From: JBBSUX01 sp038234045
Lineage (GTDB): Bacteria > Pseudomonadota > Gammaproteobacteria > Burkholderiales > Burkholderiaceae_C
Length of the DNA stretch: 9,392 bases
Assembly: GCA_038234045.1 (NCBI GenBank)
Contig: JBBSUX010000132.1
Location: 1 to 9,392, forward strand
Reading direction: 5' to 3'
Shown: piece after piece, positions 1-7,206 of the stretch
How positions within the stretch are numbered: the first letter of the stretch is position 1
How the letters are laid out: the number at the start of each line of letters is the position of its first letter
Position numbers and translations under genes: made by a program
The notes under the pieces: model-generated
What the model saw: the letters and a program-made list of their open reading frames with translations, nothing else
What the model was told of the DNA's origin: nothing
Database searches by the model: none

Positions 1-820
1 CAGACGCTAAGGTTTCCCGCGTCTGGTAATCGACCCCGCTTTTGATCAGGGTGATGGCGTGCTGCCGATCGTATGCGCGCGCCAGCACCGGCGTGAGCGG
101 AAACGCTTTTTTGGCAAGTTCAACGATGCGCGTCGTCGCGTCCTTGTCGTCCACGCACACCAGAAGCGCCCGCGCCTGATGCGCACCGCTGGCATGCAAT
201 ACAACCATGCGGGTTCCGTCGCCATACCAGGCATGGAATCCGAAGCGGGTGGCGGTGCGGATCATTTCAGTGTCGTTCTCGATGATGGTCACCTCCACGC
301 CCCGCGCCAGCATGATCTGGCTGGCAATCTGGCCGAAGCGGCCAAAGCCGATGATTAGCACCCGGTCGGCAGCTTTCGACTCGCCGTAGCGCTCGGCGCC
401 TACGATGGGATCGACTCCCTGCATGTCGGGTCCCGTGCTTTTGGGCAGCGCGCAGCGCAGCGCCATCACCGCCAGCGGGGTAAGCGCCATCGACACAATC
501 ACGGCTGCGGTCAGGGCGGGATGCACCGGTGCCTCGATCACGCCCGCTGCTGCGGCTGCGCTGTAGAGCACGCAAGAGAATTCACCCCCCTGCGTCATCA
601 TGGCCGAGCGCTCGAGCGCCACCGCGTGGGGCGATTTGGTGAGTCGCGCCACCAGATACACGCTCGCCGATTTGAGCGACATCGCAGCAAGTGCCAGTGC
701 TCCCGCGGCCAGATAGCCCAGTACCGAGCCCAGGCCGAGCCGCTTGAAGATGGGCGCCGCGATGACGCCTGCTGCGAGCACCACAACGGCTTTGACCAGT
801 TCGCTTCCGTGTTCCACCAT
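1..820 (-). CDS. KefB/KefC-type CPA2 cation:proton antiporter, internally deleted, C-terminus beyond window
   Basis: This is a monovalent cation:proton antiporter-2 family protein of the inner membrane; full-length relatives exchange K+ or Na+ for H+ under control of a C-terminal TrkA-N (RCK) nucleotide-binding domain. The frame reads 273 codons without a stop and leaves the window at the left edge. Residues 1-40 match the family N-terminus (RLGLGSVLGYLAAG). Residues 41-60 already match the late membrane segment (SLKSASVYLVARL), followed by the MTQGGEF motif at 75-81 and another helix at about 103-121. The RCK domain starts near residue 153 with the Rossmann motif GFGRFGQ (158-164), then YGDGTRM and ARAYDRQH. 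Family hallmarks GLELDP, ALSSTA and LFQDIAAIP are absent, so about 250-260 residues of transport core are missing in frame. ATG at 820 is the natural start, but no clear Shine-Dalgarno precedes it. Family is certain; function is doubtful, and it may be an in-frame-deleted pseudogene or an assembly join. Confidence 0.85.
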   Translation of the reverse strand, partial: MVEHGSELVKAVVVLAAGVIAAPIFKRLGLGSVLGYLAAGALALAAMSLKSASVYLVARLTKSPHAVALERSAMMTQGGEFSCVLYSAAAAAGVIEAPVHPALTAAVIVSMALTPLAVMALRCALPKSTGPDMQGVDPIVGAERYGESKAADRVLIIGFGRFGQIASQIMLARGVEVTIIENDTEMIRTATRFGFHAWYGDGTRMVVLHASGAHQARALLVCVDDKDATTRIVELAKKAFPLTPVLARAYDRQHAITLIKSGVDYQTRETLAS

Positions 821-901
821 GGTGTTTTTTGTCTGGGTGAATGAGTGGGTGAGGGCGTGAGTGCGGCGACGCCCGGGTCCCTCAGCCCATCCGTGATGAT
901 G

Positions 902-1456
902 TTACCCAGTACGCCGCATCCGGCGCCACCAGCGTCGCCAACTTGCGTTAATAGCCCGCACGCGTCGCCATGGCGCGCTCGCGCGTACCTGGGCGAGGAC
1001 GCCGTCTTTCCAGGTCTTCCAGCGCGGATACCAGCGGGCAAAGAATGCGATGTGCATCAGCGCCGGCAAGGTAAGCTGAAAGAGCCGCGCGACGAACGCC
1101 GTTCCCGCCAGCTTGGCGGCTGCCAGCAGCAGCAATCCGCTTGCAACATGACCTTCGCTGAACAGGTAGATCGCGATCAGCTTGATTGGAAGCAGCGCCA
1201 GAACCGGCAATCCGAACACCAGCACGGCGCCCCACGGCGGCAACGATCGGATCCACCGCTCCAACCCCGCCCACAGCGGCCAGCGCGCCATCCGACCCAA
1301 TACCGCAGCGAGGGGCACCCAGCCCCATTCTTCGAAGAGGAGGAGGGGGACGAGGATGACCGTAAGGGCCGCGCGCACCATGCGAATCAGCGGTCCACGG
1401 CGCGTAGGAGCTGAACGTGAAGGCAGTTTCGGCGGGAGCGTGGAAGGTGGAGGCAT
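902..1456 (-). CDS. Uncharacterised membrane protein with basic, Trp/Arg-rich C-terminus
   Basis: I do not recognise a named family; it resembles hypothetical membrane proteins seen in Burkholderiales. The 184-residue frame shows hydrophobic stretches at about 27-41, 75-99 (with a Pro-containing LPVLALLPIKLIAIYLF segment) and 104-140, so two to four membrane segments are likely. The last 42 residues are strongly basic and rich in Trp and Arg (SWRRWWRRMRRTG), which suggests a cytoplasmic tail held near the membrane surface. The start is uncertain: the ATG at 1456 gives a polar, Pro/Arg-rich leader of 25 residues, while the ATG at 1381 would begin just before the first helix; neither has a good ribosome binding site. 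It lies 81 bases upstream of the antiporter gene on the same strand, so the two may be co-transcribed. It is divergent from tex. Confidence 0.7.
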   Translation of the reverse strand: MPPPSTLPPKLPSRSAPTRRGPLIRMVRAALTVILVPLLLFEEWGWVPLAAVLGRMARWPLWAGLERWIRSLPPWGAVLVFGLPVLALLPIKLIAIYLFSEGHVASGLLLLAAAKLAGTAFVARLFQLTLPALMHIAFFARWYPRWKTWKDGVLAQVRASAPWRRVRAINASWRRWWRRMRRTG

Positions 1457-1681
1457 GCGATAGAGAGATCGAAAATATGAAGGGGTTTAATCCTCGATGG
1501 CGACATCGGTTGCAGCGCACAGGGTAAGCGCGACCACGGCTCGCAGAGACGACTCACGCCAAGCATTACTGCCTGTGGCACATCATTCTGCTGCCCACTT
1601 TCGCTTTCACCCCAACGCCCGGGATATAAACTCCGGCGCTTTGCGCCAGCCCCGGTTGGCGCCGCAGTGAGACCGAGCCCC
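1457..1681. promoter_or_regulatory. Divergent intergenic region between membrane protein gene and tex
   Basis: This stretch separates two divergent genes, so promoters for both should lie here. The only recognisable element is a TATAAA hexamer at 1625-1630 that could be a -10 box for tex; the best upstream match (TTTCGC at 1599-1604) sits 20 bases away, too far for a strong sigma-70 promoter. No tRNA, terminator hairpin or convincing operator is visible. Confidence 0.3.
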
Positions 1682-4120
1682 ATGCAGCAGACCCTTTTCC
1701 GACAGCTTGCTGACGAGATCCGCATCCAGGAACACCAGGTGCGCGCCGCGGTCGACCTGCTCGACGGTGGCGCTACCGTGCCCTTCATCGCCCGCTACCG
1801 CAAGGAAGCGACCGGTGGGCTTGACGATATTCAGCTGCGCGAACTTGAGGCGCGCCTGTCGTATCTGCGCGAGCTGCAGGAGCGGCGCACCGCTGTCGAG
1901 AAGGCCATCGACGAGCAGGGCAAGCTGACCGATGCGCTGCGTTTGGCAATCGCCCATGCGGCGACCAAGCAGGAGCTCGAAGACCTGTATCTACCGTTCA
2001 AACAGAAGCGCCGCACCAAGGGCCAGATTGCCCGCGACGCCGGGATTGAACCGCTTGCCGACCGGCTGTTTGCCGACCCGACACTCGATCCTGCTGTGGA
2101 AGCTGCCGCGTTCACCCGGCCAGCCGAAACGCTGGACGATGGCAAGCCGGGCCCTGATTTCTCCACCGTGCCTGCAGTGCTCGACGGCGTGCGCGACATC
2201 CTCTCGGAACGTTGGGCCGAGGACGCAGCTTTGGTGCAGGGCCTGCGCGAATGGCTGTGGCAGGAGGGCGCGCTGCAAAGCCGCAAAGTGGAGGCCAAGA
2301 CCGAGAACGACCCGGAGGTGGCCAAGTTCCGGGACTATTTCGACTACGACGAGCCGATCGGCCGCGTGCCCTCGCACCGCGCGCTGGCGGTGTTTCGCGG
2401 CCGATCCTTGGAGATCCTGGAAGCTAAGCTGGTGCAGCCTGAAGCGCCGGCTGTCTCTGCTGCGCCAATTTCCGCCGGCAACCGCGCTGCATCGGTGCCC
2501 ACGCTGGCGGAGGGCCGCATTGCGCGCCATCTGGGCTGGAGCCATTGCGCCCGGCCGTCTGACGACCTGATTCGCAAATCCGTTGCCTGGACCTGGCGCG
2601 TGAAGCTGGCGCTTTCGACCGAGCGCGATCTGTTCGCTCGCCTGCGCGAAGACGCAGAGAAGGTCGCCATCAAGGTGTTTGCCGACAACCTGCGCGACTT
2701 GCTGCTGGCAGCTCCTGCGGGCCCACGCGTGGTGCTGGGTCTGGACCCCGGAATCCGCACCGGTGTCAAGGTGGCGGTGGTGGATGCCACCGGCAAGCTG
2801 GTCGAGACCACCACCGTGTATCCGCATGAGCCACGCCGGGATTGGGACGGAGCATTGCACACGCTGGCGCGCCTGGCAGAAAAACACGGCATCAACCTGA
2901 TCGCCATCGGCAATGGAACCGCGAGCCGCGAAACAGACAAGCTTGCCGGCGACCTCATAAAGTTGATGCAAAAAGGTGCTGAAGCGCAGCAAGGGAAAGC
3001 GCTACTAGCTATTGAGAAGATAGTGGTGAGCGAAGCTGGTGCCTCGGTGTATTCGGCCAGCGAGTTCGCCAGCCAGGAAATGCCCGATGTGGACGTGAGC
3101 CTGCGCGGCGCTGCCAGCATTGCGCGGCGACTGCAGGATCCGCTGGCCGAGCTGGTGAAGATCGACCCGAAATCCATCGGCGTCGGCCAGTACCAGCACG
3201 ATGTGAACCAGGCCGAGCTGGCCCGCATGCTGGAAACGGTGGTGGAGGATTGCGTCAACGCGGTGGGTGTGGATCTGAACACCGCCAGCGTGCCGCTACT
3301 CTCCCGCGTGTCAGGACTTTCCGCAACGGTTGCCAAATCGGTGGTGCGCTGGCGTGAATCGAATGGTGCCTTCAAAAGCCGCAAGCAGCTGATGGATGTT
3401 TCGGGGCTTGGCGCCAAGACGTTCGAGCAAAGCGCCGGTTTCCTGCGCATTCGTGGCGGCGACAACCCACTGGACATGACGGGCGTACATCCCGAGGCTT
3501 ATCCGCTGGTCGAGCAGATCATCGTCAAGGCCGGCGCGCCGGTGGCCGAGGTGATCGGCCACGGTGATCGTCTGCGCGGCCTGAAGCCGGAGCTCTTTGC
3601 CAGCGAGCGCTTCGGCCTGCCCACGGTGCACGATGTGTTTGCCGAACTGGAAAAGCCGGGCCGTGATCCGAGGCCCGATTTCAAGGTAGCACGCCTGGCC
3701 GACGGAATCGAGGACATTTCGCATCTGCGCGAGGGCATGCTGCTGGAAGGCACCGTCAGCAACGTCGCCGCTTTTGGCGCCTTCATCGATCTGGGGGTGC
3801 ACCAGGACGGCCTGGTCCATGTGAGCCAGCTGGCGAACCGATTTGTGTCCGATGCACGCGAGATCGTCAAAACCGGCGACATCGTGCGCGTGCGGGTGGT
3901 GGAGGTGGATGTGCAGCGCAAGCGCATCGCGCTCAGCCTGCGGCTCGACCTTGTAGCCAGTGGCAACAGCGGCACTGGCGCGCGCAATCGCGGCGATTCC
4001 GAGAACCGCTTTGAGCCGGCTGGCGGCCGGCGCGGTGTCGGAGCAGGCAACGCCGCAGCACCGGCGGCCAATACAGCGATGGCCTCGGCATTTGCACGCC
4101 TCAAGGGCTCTTCGAACTAG
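1682..4120 (+). CDS. tex: Tex family RNA-binding transcription accessory protein
   Basis: Tex (YhgF in E. coli) is a cytoplasmic nucleic-acid-binding protein implicated in transcription and expression of virulence genes. The 812-residue product is collinear with the family: an N-terminal helical domain with VPFIARYRKEATGGLDD near residue 33, then EDLYLPFKQKRR; a YqgF/RNase H-like domain from about 347 (LGLDPGIRTGVKVAVVDATG); the VSEAGASVYSASE and RRLQDPLAELVKIDPKSIG blocks; a helix-hairpin-helix region from about 528 (GVDLNTASVPLLSRVSGL); and a C-terminal S1 domain at about 684-754 (EGTVSNVAAFGAFIDLGVHQDGL). A low-complexity Gly/Ala/Arg tail follows. ATG at 1682 aligns with known N-termini; an in-frame GTG at 1667 would add five residues. 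The ribosome binding site is weak. Oddities are a long Ala/Pro linker near 255-275 and about ten extra residues near 427-446, where a repeat seems to lie inside the gene. Confidence 0.97.
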   Translation: MQQTLFRQLADEIRIQEHQVRAAVDLLDGGATVPFIARYRKEATGGLDDIQLRELEARLSYLRELQERRTAVEKAIDEQGKLTDALRLAIAHAATKQELEDLYLPFKQKRRTKGQIARDAGIEPLADRLFADPTLDPAVEAAAFTRPAETLDDGKPGPDFSTVPAVLDGVRDILSERWAEDAALVQGLREWLWQEGALQSRKVEAKTENDPEVAKFRDYFDYDEPIGRVPSHRALAVFRGRSLEILEAKLVQPEAPAVSAAPISAGNRAASVPTLAEGRIARHLGWSHCARPSDDLIRKSVAWTWRVKLALSTERDLFARLREDAEKVAIKVFADNLRDLLLAAPAGPRVVLGLDPGIRTGVKVAVVDATGKLVETTTVYPHEPRRDWDGALHTLARLAEKHGINLIAIGNGTASRETDKLAGDLIKLMQKGAEAQQGKALLAIEKIVVSEAGASVYSASEFASQEMPDVDVSLRGAASIARRLQDPLAELVKIDPKSIGVGQYQHDVNQAELARMLETVVEDCVNAVGVDLNTASVPLLSRVSGLSATVAKSVVRWRESNGAFKSRKQLMDVSGLGAKTFEQSAGFLRIRGGDNPLDMTGVHPEAYPLVEQIIVKAGAPVAEVIGHGDRLRGLKPELFASERFGLPTVHDVFAELEKPGRDPRPDFKVARLADGIEDISHLREGMLLEGTVSNVAAFGAFIDLGVHQDGLVHVSQLANRFVSDAREIVKTGDIVRVRVVEVDVQRKRIALSLRLDLVASGNSGTGARNRGDSENRFEPAGGRRGVGAGNAAAPAANTAMASAFARLKGSSN
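2963..3015 (+). repeat. Degenerate Comamonadaceae-type palindromic repeat inside tex
   Basis: The stretch runs from TTGATGCAAAAAGG to AAGCGCTACTAGCTATTGA and contains short inverted arms AGCGC (2983-2987) and GCGCT (2999-3003) around an 11-base loop. From memory, Comamonadaceae genomes carry many intergenic copies of an element with a CTAGCGCTT...AAGCGCTAGCAGCTATTGAT pattern; this copy is close to that pattern but degenerate. It stays in frame in tex and encodes LMQKGAEAQQGKALLAIE. Around it the codons ATA, CTA, CTA and ATA occur close together, unlike the rest of tex. Identification as a family member rests on recalled consensus and was not searched. Confidence 0.45.
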
Positions 4121-4240
4121 TGCAAGTCTGGGCAACCCGGTGTCGAGCAGAAGATCGCCCAAAGCGATCAGCGCGGCCGATAATGCCGGACGCGGAGCAG
4201 GGCGGCCTTAAAAACCGTTCGGCATCGATTCGTCAATTAC

Positions 4241-4247
4241 AAGGAAG
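4241..4247 (+). promoter_or_regulatory. Ribosome binding site of HDOD gene
   Basis: AAGGAAG lies 5 bases before the ATG at 4253. It is a close Shine-Dalgarno match and fixes this start. The 132 bases between the tex stop and this gene otherwise hold no visible hairpin terminator or convincing promoter. Confidence 0.7.
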
Positions 4248-4252
4248 TCGCC

Positions 4253-5077
4253 ATGGATCTCCAGCTCCTGCTCACGAATCCCTCTGCGCTGCCCACGATG
4301 CCGCAGGTTGTCGCCTTGCTGATGACCGAGCTCAACCGTGAGGAGCCGGATCTGCGCAAGGTCAGCCAGCTCATCAACACCGATCCGGGCCTCACCACAC
4401 GCGTGCTGCAGCTCGCCAACTCGGCTTTTTTCCAGTTGTCTCGCAAGGTTGGTTCGGTTTCCGAAGCGCTGGCCGTGTTGGGGCTCACGCATATCCGCTC
4501 GCTGGTGAGCGTGGCGTCGCTCAGCGGCGCTTTCAAGGCCGTACCGGGCATGGATCTGGATCAGTTCTGGCGCTACAGCATCGATGTGGCGCGGATATCG
4601 CGTTCGCTTGCGGGGGTCGTGCACCAGAACCAGGGAACCGCGTTCACCGCCGGGCTCATCCACAGTGTTGGCGAACTGGTCATGCACATGGGCATGCCCG
4701 AGGAAATGCGGCCGATTGACGAGGTGGTGGGAGCCATCGACCCCGAGCGCGGCGCGGTGGAGCGGCGCATCGTGGGCTTCGATTTTGGTCAAGTCGGTGC
4801 GGGCCTTGCGCGGGCCTGGCATTTTCCTGAACAGATCGTCGATGCGCTGCAGCACCAGCAAGCGCCGTTTGATAACGACACCTACGAGCCGCTTGCCGGC
4901 GTGCTGCACCTGGCAGCTTGGCGTGCGCGCAGCCGCGAGGCGGAAATCTCTGGCATCGCACTGCCGGACACCTTTCCCGATGTGGTCGCGCTGGCGTTGG
5001 GGCTGGATATCGACACCGTGCTGCAACAGGATCCGGTGGACTGGACCACCAGCGCCGATATGCAGGCGTTTCTCTGA
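4253..5077 (+). CDS. HDOD domain-containing signalling protein
   Basis: This 274-residue protein is essentially one HDOD domain, a helical fold related to HD phosphohydrolases that usually lacks the metal-binding residues and acts as a cytoplasmic signalling or scaffolding module. Diagnostic blocks are LPTMPQVVALLM (13-24), TDPGLTTRVLQLANSAFF (43-60), EALAVLGLTHIRSLV (71-85), FWRYSIDVA (105-113) and AGLIHSVGELVM (133-144). The last replaces the HD dyad of true phosphohydrolases with HS, as is usual in this family, so no phosphodiesterase activity is expected. There is no GGDEF, EAL, receiver or kinase domain, so it would need a partner. The start is supported by AAGGAAG upstream. The next gene begins only 6 bases after its stop, so the two are probably co-transcribed and translationally coupled. 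Confidence 0.92.
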   Translation: MDLQLLLTNPSALPTMPQVVALLMTELNREEPDLRKVSQLINTDPGLTTRVLQLANSAFFQLSRKVGSVSEALAVLGLTHIRSLVSVASLSGAFKAVPGMDLDQFWRYSIDVARISRSLAGVVHQNQGTAFTAGLIHSVGELVMHMGMPEEMRPIDEVVGAIDPERGAVERRIVGFDFGQVGAGLARAWHFPEQIVDALQHQQAPFDNDTYEPLAGVLHLAAWRARSREAEISGIALPDTFPDVVALALGLDIDTVLQQDPVDWTTSADMQAFL

Positions 5078-5083
5078 GGCTTG

Positions 5084-6184
5084 ATGACAGCAGCTTCTCC
5101 GGCACTGCGCATTTACGCTGGCCCACTGGCACGCCGCCAGATCGAGCGCAACGGGCTGCAACCTGAAGCGGTGCGCATCATTCCCGGCGCTGCCGGTGGC
5201 CCCAAGGGCCTGGTGCTCGGGCCGCTCGACCGATTCATTTTTGGCGAATGGCTGCCGCGTTCTGCCCAACCGGTCGCTCTCGTCGGAGCATCGGTCGGCG
5301 CTTGGCGGCTGGCAGCTGCCTGTCTCGATGATCCGGTCGCCGCGCTGGAGCGGCTGGAGAGTGACTACATCCGGGCCGAATACGACATTCCGCCAGGACG
5401 CAAGACACCCACTGCCGCGCACGTGAGCGAACGTTTTGGTGCGAACCTTCAGGCGTTCTACGGCGGGCGGGTGGCCGAAGTGCTGAACCATCCGCGCTAC
5501 AGCCTGCATGTCGTCACTTCGCGCGGTCGGCACTTGCTGCGCCGGGAACATCGCATTGCAACACCCATCGGATATCTGGGCGCTTTTGTGTCGAACGCAG
5601 TCCACCGACGCGCGTTGGGTGCATGGCTCGAGCGGGTGGTGTTTTCGGCGCGGGGTGCGGCACTACCGTTTGCCACGCAATCGTTTCCCACGCGGCAGGT
5701 GACGCTCGACCAAAGCAACTTTTTCGAGGCGCTGCAGGCCAGCTGCTCCATCCCGTTCGTGCTGCAGGCGGTCCACGACATCGCCGGCGCACCGCGCGGC
5801 GCCTACTGGGACGGCGGCATCACCGATTACCACCTGCACTTGCCGTATGAAGCGGGCAAGGCGGACGACGACGAAGGTCTGGTGCTTTACCCGCATTTCC
5901 AGCGCGCAGTGGTGGCGGGCTGGCTCGACAAGGGTCTGCGCTGGCGCCACCGCGCAACCAGTGCACTCGACCGCATGGTGGTGGTGGCCCCTGATCCCGC
6001 CTGGGTCGCGCGCACGCTGCCGTTGGGCAAGTTGCCCGATCGCAGCGACTTTATGCGCTACGGCACCGACACGCCCGCACGCATCCAGGCATGGAGCAGC
6101 GCGACACGCGAATGTCAGCGGCTGGCCGATGAGCTGCAGGCGTGGTTGCAAGCGCCCGACTTTGCGCGGGTGGAAAACCTGTGA
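5084..6184 (+). CDS. Patatin-like phospholipase family protein
   Basis: This is a predicted serine lipid acyl hydrolase with a Ser-Asp dyad. The 366-residue product shows the three patatin elements in order: the oxyanion loop GGPKG (38-42), the nucleophile elbow GASVG (68-72, Ser70), and the DGG motif (Asp243 in YWDGGITDYH). No signal peptide or membrane segment is visible, so a cytoplasmic location is likely; the true substrate is unknown. The start ATG at 5084 follows GAGG (5076-5079), which overlaps the stop of the HDOD gene; a TTG at 5081 would add one residue but sits too close to that site. Spacing of 6 bases from the HDOD gene indicates an operon. The frame is intact, with no visible truncation. 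Confidence 0.9.
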   Translation: MTAASPALRIYAGPLARRQIERNGLQPEAVRIIPGAAGGPKGLVLGPLDRFIFGEWLPRSAQPVALVGASVGAWRLAAACLDDPVAALERLESDYIRAEYDIPPGRKTPTAAHVSERFGANLQAFYGGRVAEVLNHPRYSLHVVTSRGRHLLRREHRIATPIGYLGAFVSNAVHRRALGAWLERVVFSARGAALPFATQSFPTRQVTLDQSNFFEALQASCSIPFVLQAVHDIAGAPRGAYWDGGITDYHLHLPYEAGKADDDEGLVLYPHFQRAVVAGWLDKGLRWRHRATSALDRMVVVAPDPAWVARTLPLGKLPDRSDFMRYGTDTPARIQAWSSATRECQRLADELQAWLQAPDFARVENL

Positions 6185-6197
6185 GCGTTTTCTTGCC

Positions 6198-7151
6198 GTG
6201 ATCAGCGAACTCAATACCTTCATCGCCGTCTGCAAGCACGGGACGTTCGCTGCGGCGGGCGACAGGATCGGGCTGACGCAATCTGCGGTGAGCAGCCAGA
6301 TCAAGAGGCTCGAAAAAGCGTTGGGGTTTTCGCTGTTCGACCGGACTGGGCGCTCAGCCACCTTGAACGCAGCTGGTCAAACGACCCTGGCACGCGCTGA
6401 AGAAATTTCCGCCCTGATAGTGCAGCTGGGAACTCTCCCCGACAATGCGTCCACACATGGATTGCTACGAGTCGGGGCGATTTCTTCAGCGCAGCCCACA
6501 ATGCTCGCGCGGGCACTCGGGATGTTGCGAACAGCTTTTCCACTGGTGCGGACACACGTGTCGCCCGGTGTTTCCCTCCGTCTGATGGATGATCTTGATG
6601 CTGGCAAGATCGACGTCGCCGTAATGATTCGCCCGCCGTTTGGGATGCTCCCCGACATGATGTGGCGGCCGCTGCTGCAGGAGCCATTCGTGCTGGTAGT
6701 GCCGGGTTCGACAGCCGTGACAAGCGACTGGAGGACGTTGATTCAAGATCAACCGTTTCTCCGGTACGACCGAGCATCATTCGGTGGCCGGATGGTCGAA
6801 GCATTCTTACGTCGGGAAGGTCTTGTCGTCAAAGACGCGATCGAGATCGACGAGATCGCCGGCTTGATTCATCTCGCGGCGCAAGGGCTCGGGGTTGCCC
6901 TCATTCCACTTGTTGAGGCGCATCTCCCATTGCCGGACAACGTGAAGACGGTTTCACTTGGTTCATCAACATTTTTTCGTGAGATCGGCATGCTGCAGCG
7001 CAGGTCCGGTTCCGCATCGCCCGTCGTTGCCCACTTTGCGCAATACCTTGCTGACGCGGCGCAATTAACGTTCACACCGACGGAATTGGAAAGCCCCAAT
7101 CAGACGAAGAAGGCAAGGTCAGCCGCGCGGCACAAGCGCACGCCGGGTTAG
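6198..7151 (+). CDS. LysR-type transcriptional regulator
   Basis: This is a LysR-family regulator of 317 residues: an N-terminal winged helix-turn-helix (about 1-60, with FAAAGDRIGLTQSAVSSQIK and LEKALGFSLFDRTGR) followed by a periplasmic-binding-protein-like effector domain (about 85-295, starting LLRVGAISSAQPTMLARALG). The C-terminus ends in a short basic tail (KKARSAARHKR). The start is most likely the GTG at 6198, 13 bases after the patatin gene stop; the frame is open far upstream, but that overlaps the patatin gene and is not LysR-like. The Shine-Dalgarno is poor. It is convergent with the binding-protein gene downstream, not divergent from a target, so its regulon is not obvious. Candidate targets are the neighbouring VOC/binding-protein operon (inference only). 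The effector is unknown. Confidence 0.93.
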   Translation: MISELNTFIAVCKHGTFAAAGDRIGLTQSAVSSQIKRLEKALGFSLFDRTGRSATLNAAGQTTLARAEEISALIVQLGTLPDNASTHGLLRVGAISSAQPTMLARALGMLRTAFPLVRTHVSPGVSLRLMDDLDAGKIDVAVMIRPPFGMLPDMMWRPLLQEPFVLVVPGSTAVTSDWRTLIQDQPFLRYDRASFGGRMVEAFLRREGLVVKDAIEIDEIAGLIHLAAQGLGVALIPLVEAHLPLPDNVKTVSLGSSTFFREIGMLQRRSGSASPVVAHFAQYLADAAQLTFTPTELESPNQTKKARSAARHKRTPG

Positions 7152-7160
7152 CGATGGGAG

Positions 7161-7193
7161 GAGCGACACCGCGCGTCCTTGCGCCGCTCTTGA
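7161..7193. terminator. Weak hairpin between convergent genes
   Basis: GAGCG (7161-7165) can pair with CGCTC (7185-7189), with a short inner GCG/CGC pairing, followed by TTGATTT on the plus strand. The stem is short and uneven and the T-run poor. It sits in the 55-base gap between the convergent LysR and binding-protein genes, where a terminator would be expected. Confidence 0.25.
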
Positions 7194-7206
7194 TTTGAAA
7201 ACCTGG

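Noticed and set aside
832..862. Degenerate GTGAG/GTGAATGAG direct repeats just upstream of the antiporter start
   Set aside because: The units are short and irregular, with no clear period; likely low-complexity intergenic sequence.
1991..3477. Two long minus-strand frames (333 and 377 codons) opposite tex
   Set aside because: Both are antisense to the strongly conserved tex frame and read as His/Arg/Ser-rich sequence without domains.
4170..4215. GGCCG...CGGCC pairing followed by TTAAAAA after tex as a terminator
   Set aside because: The loop is about 20 bases and the following run is A, not T, on the coding strand; not a convincing intrinsic terminator.
4208..5605. 465-codon open frame on the minus strand, opposite the HDOD and patatin genes
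   Set aside because: It is antisense to two genes with clear family motifs, has no recognisable domain, and is the kind of stop-poor shadow expected in GC-rich DNA.
5847..6197. 117-codon in-frame extension upstream of the LysR gene
   Set aside because: It overlaps the patatin gene in another frame and is not LysR-like; the HTH domain begins normally right after GTG 6198.
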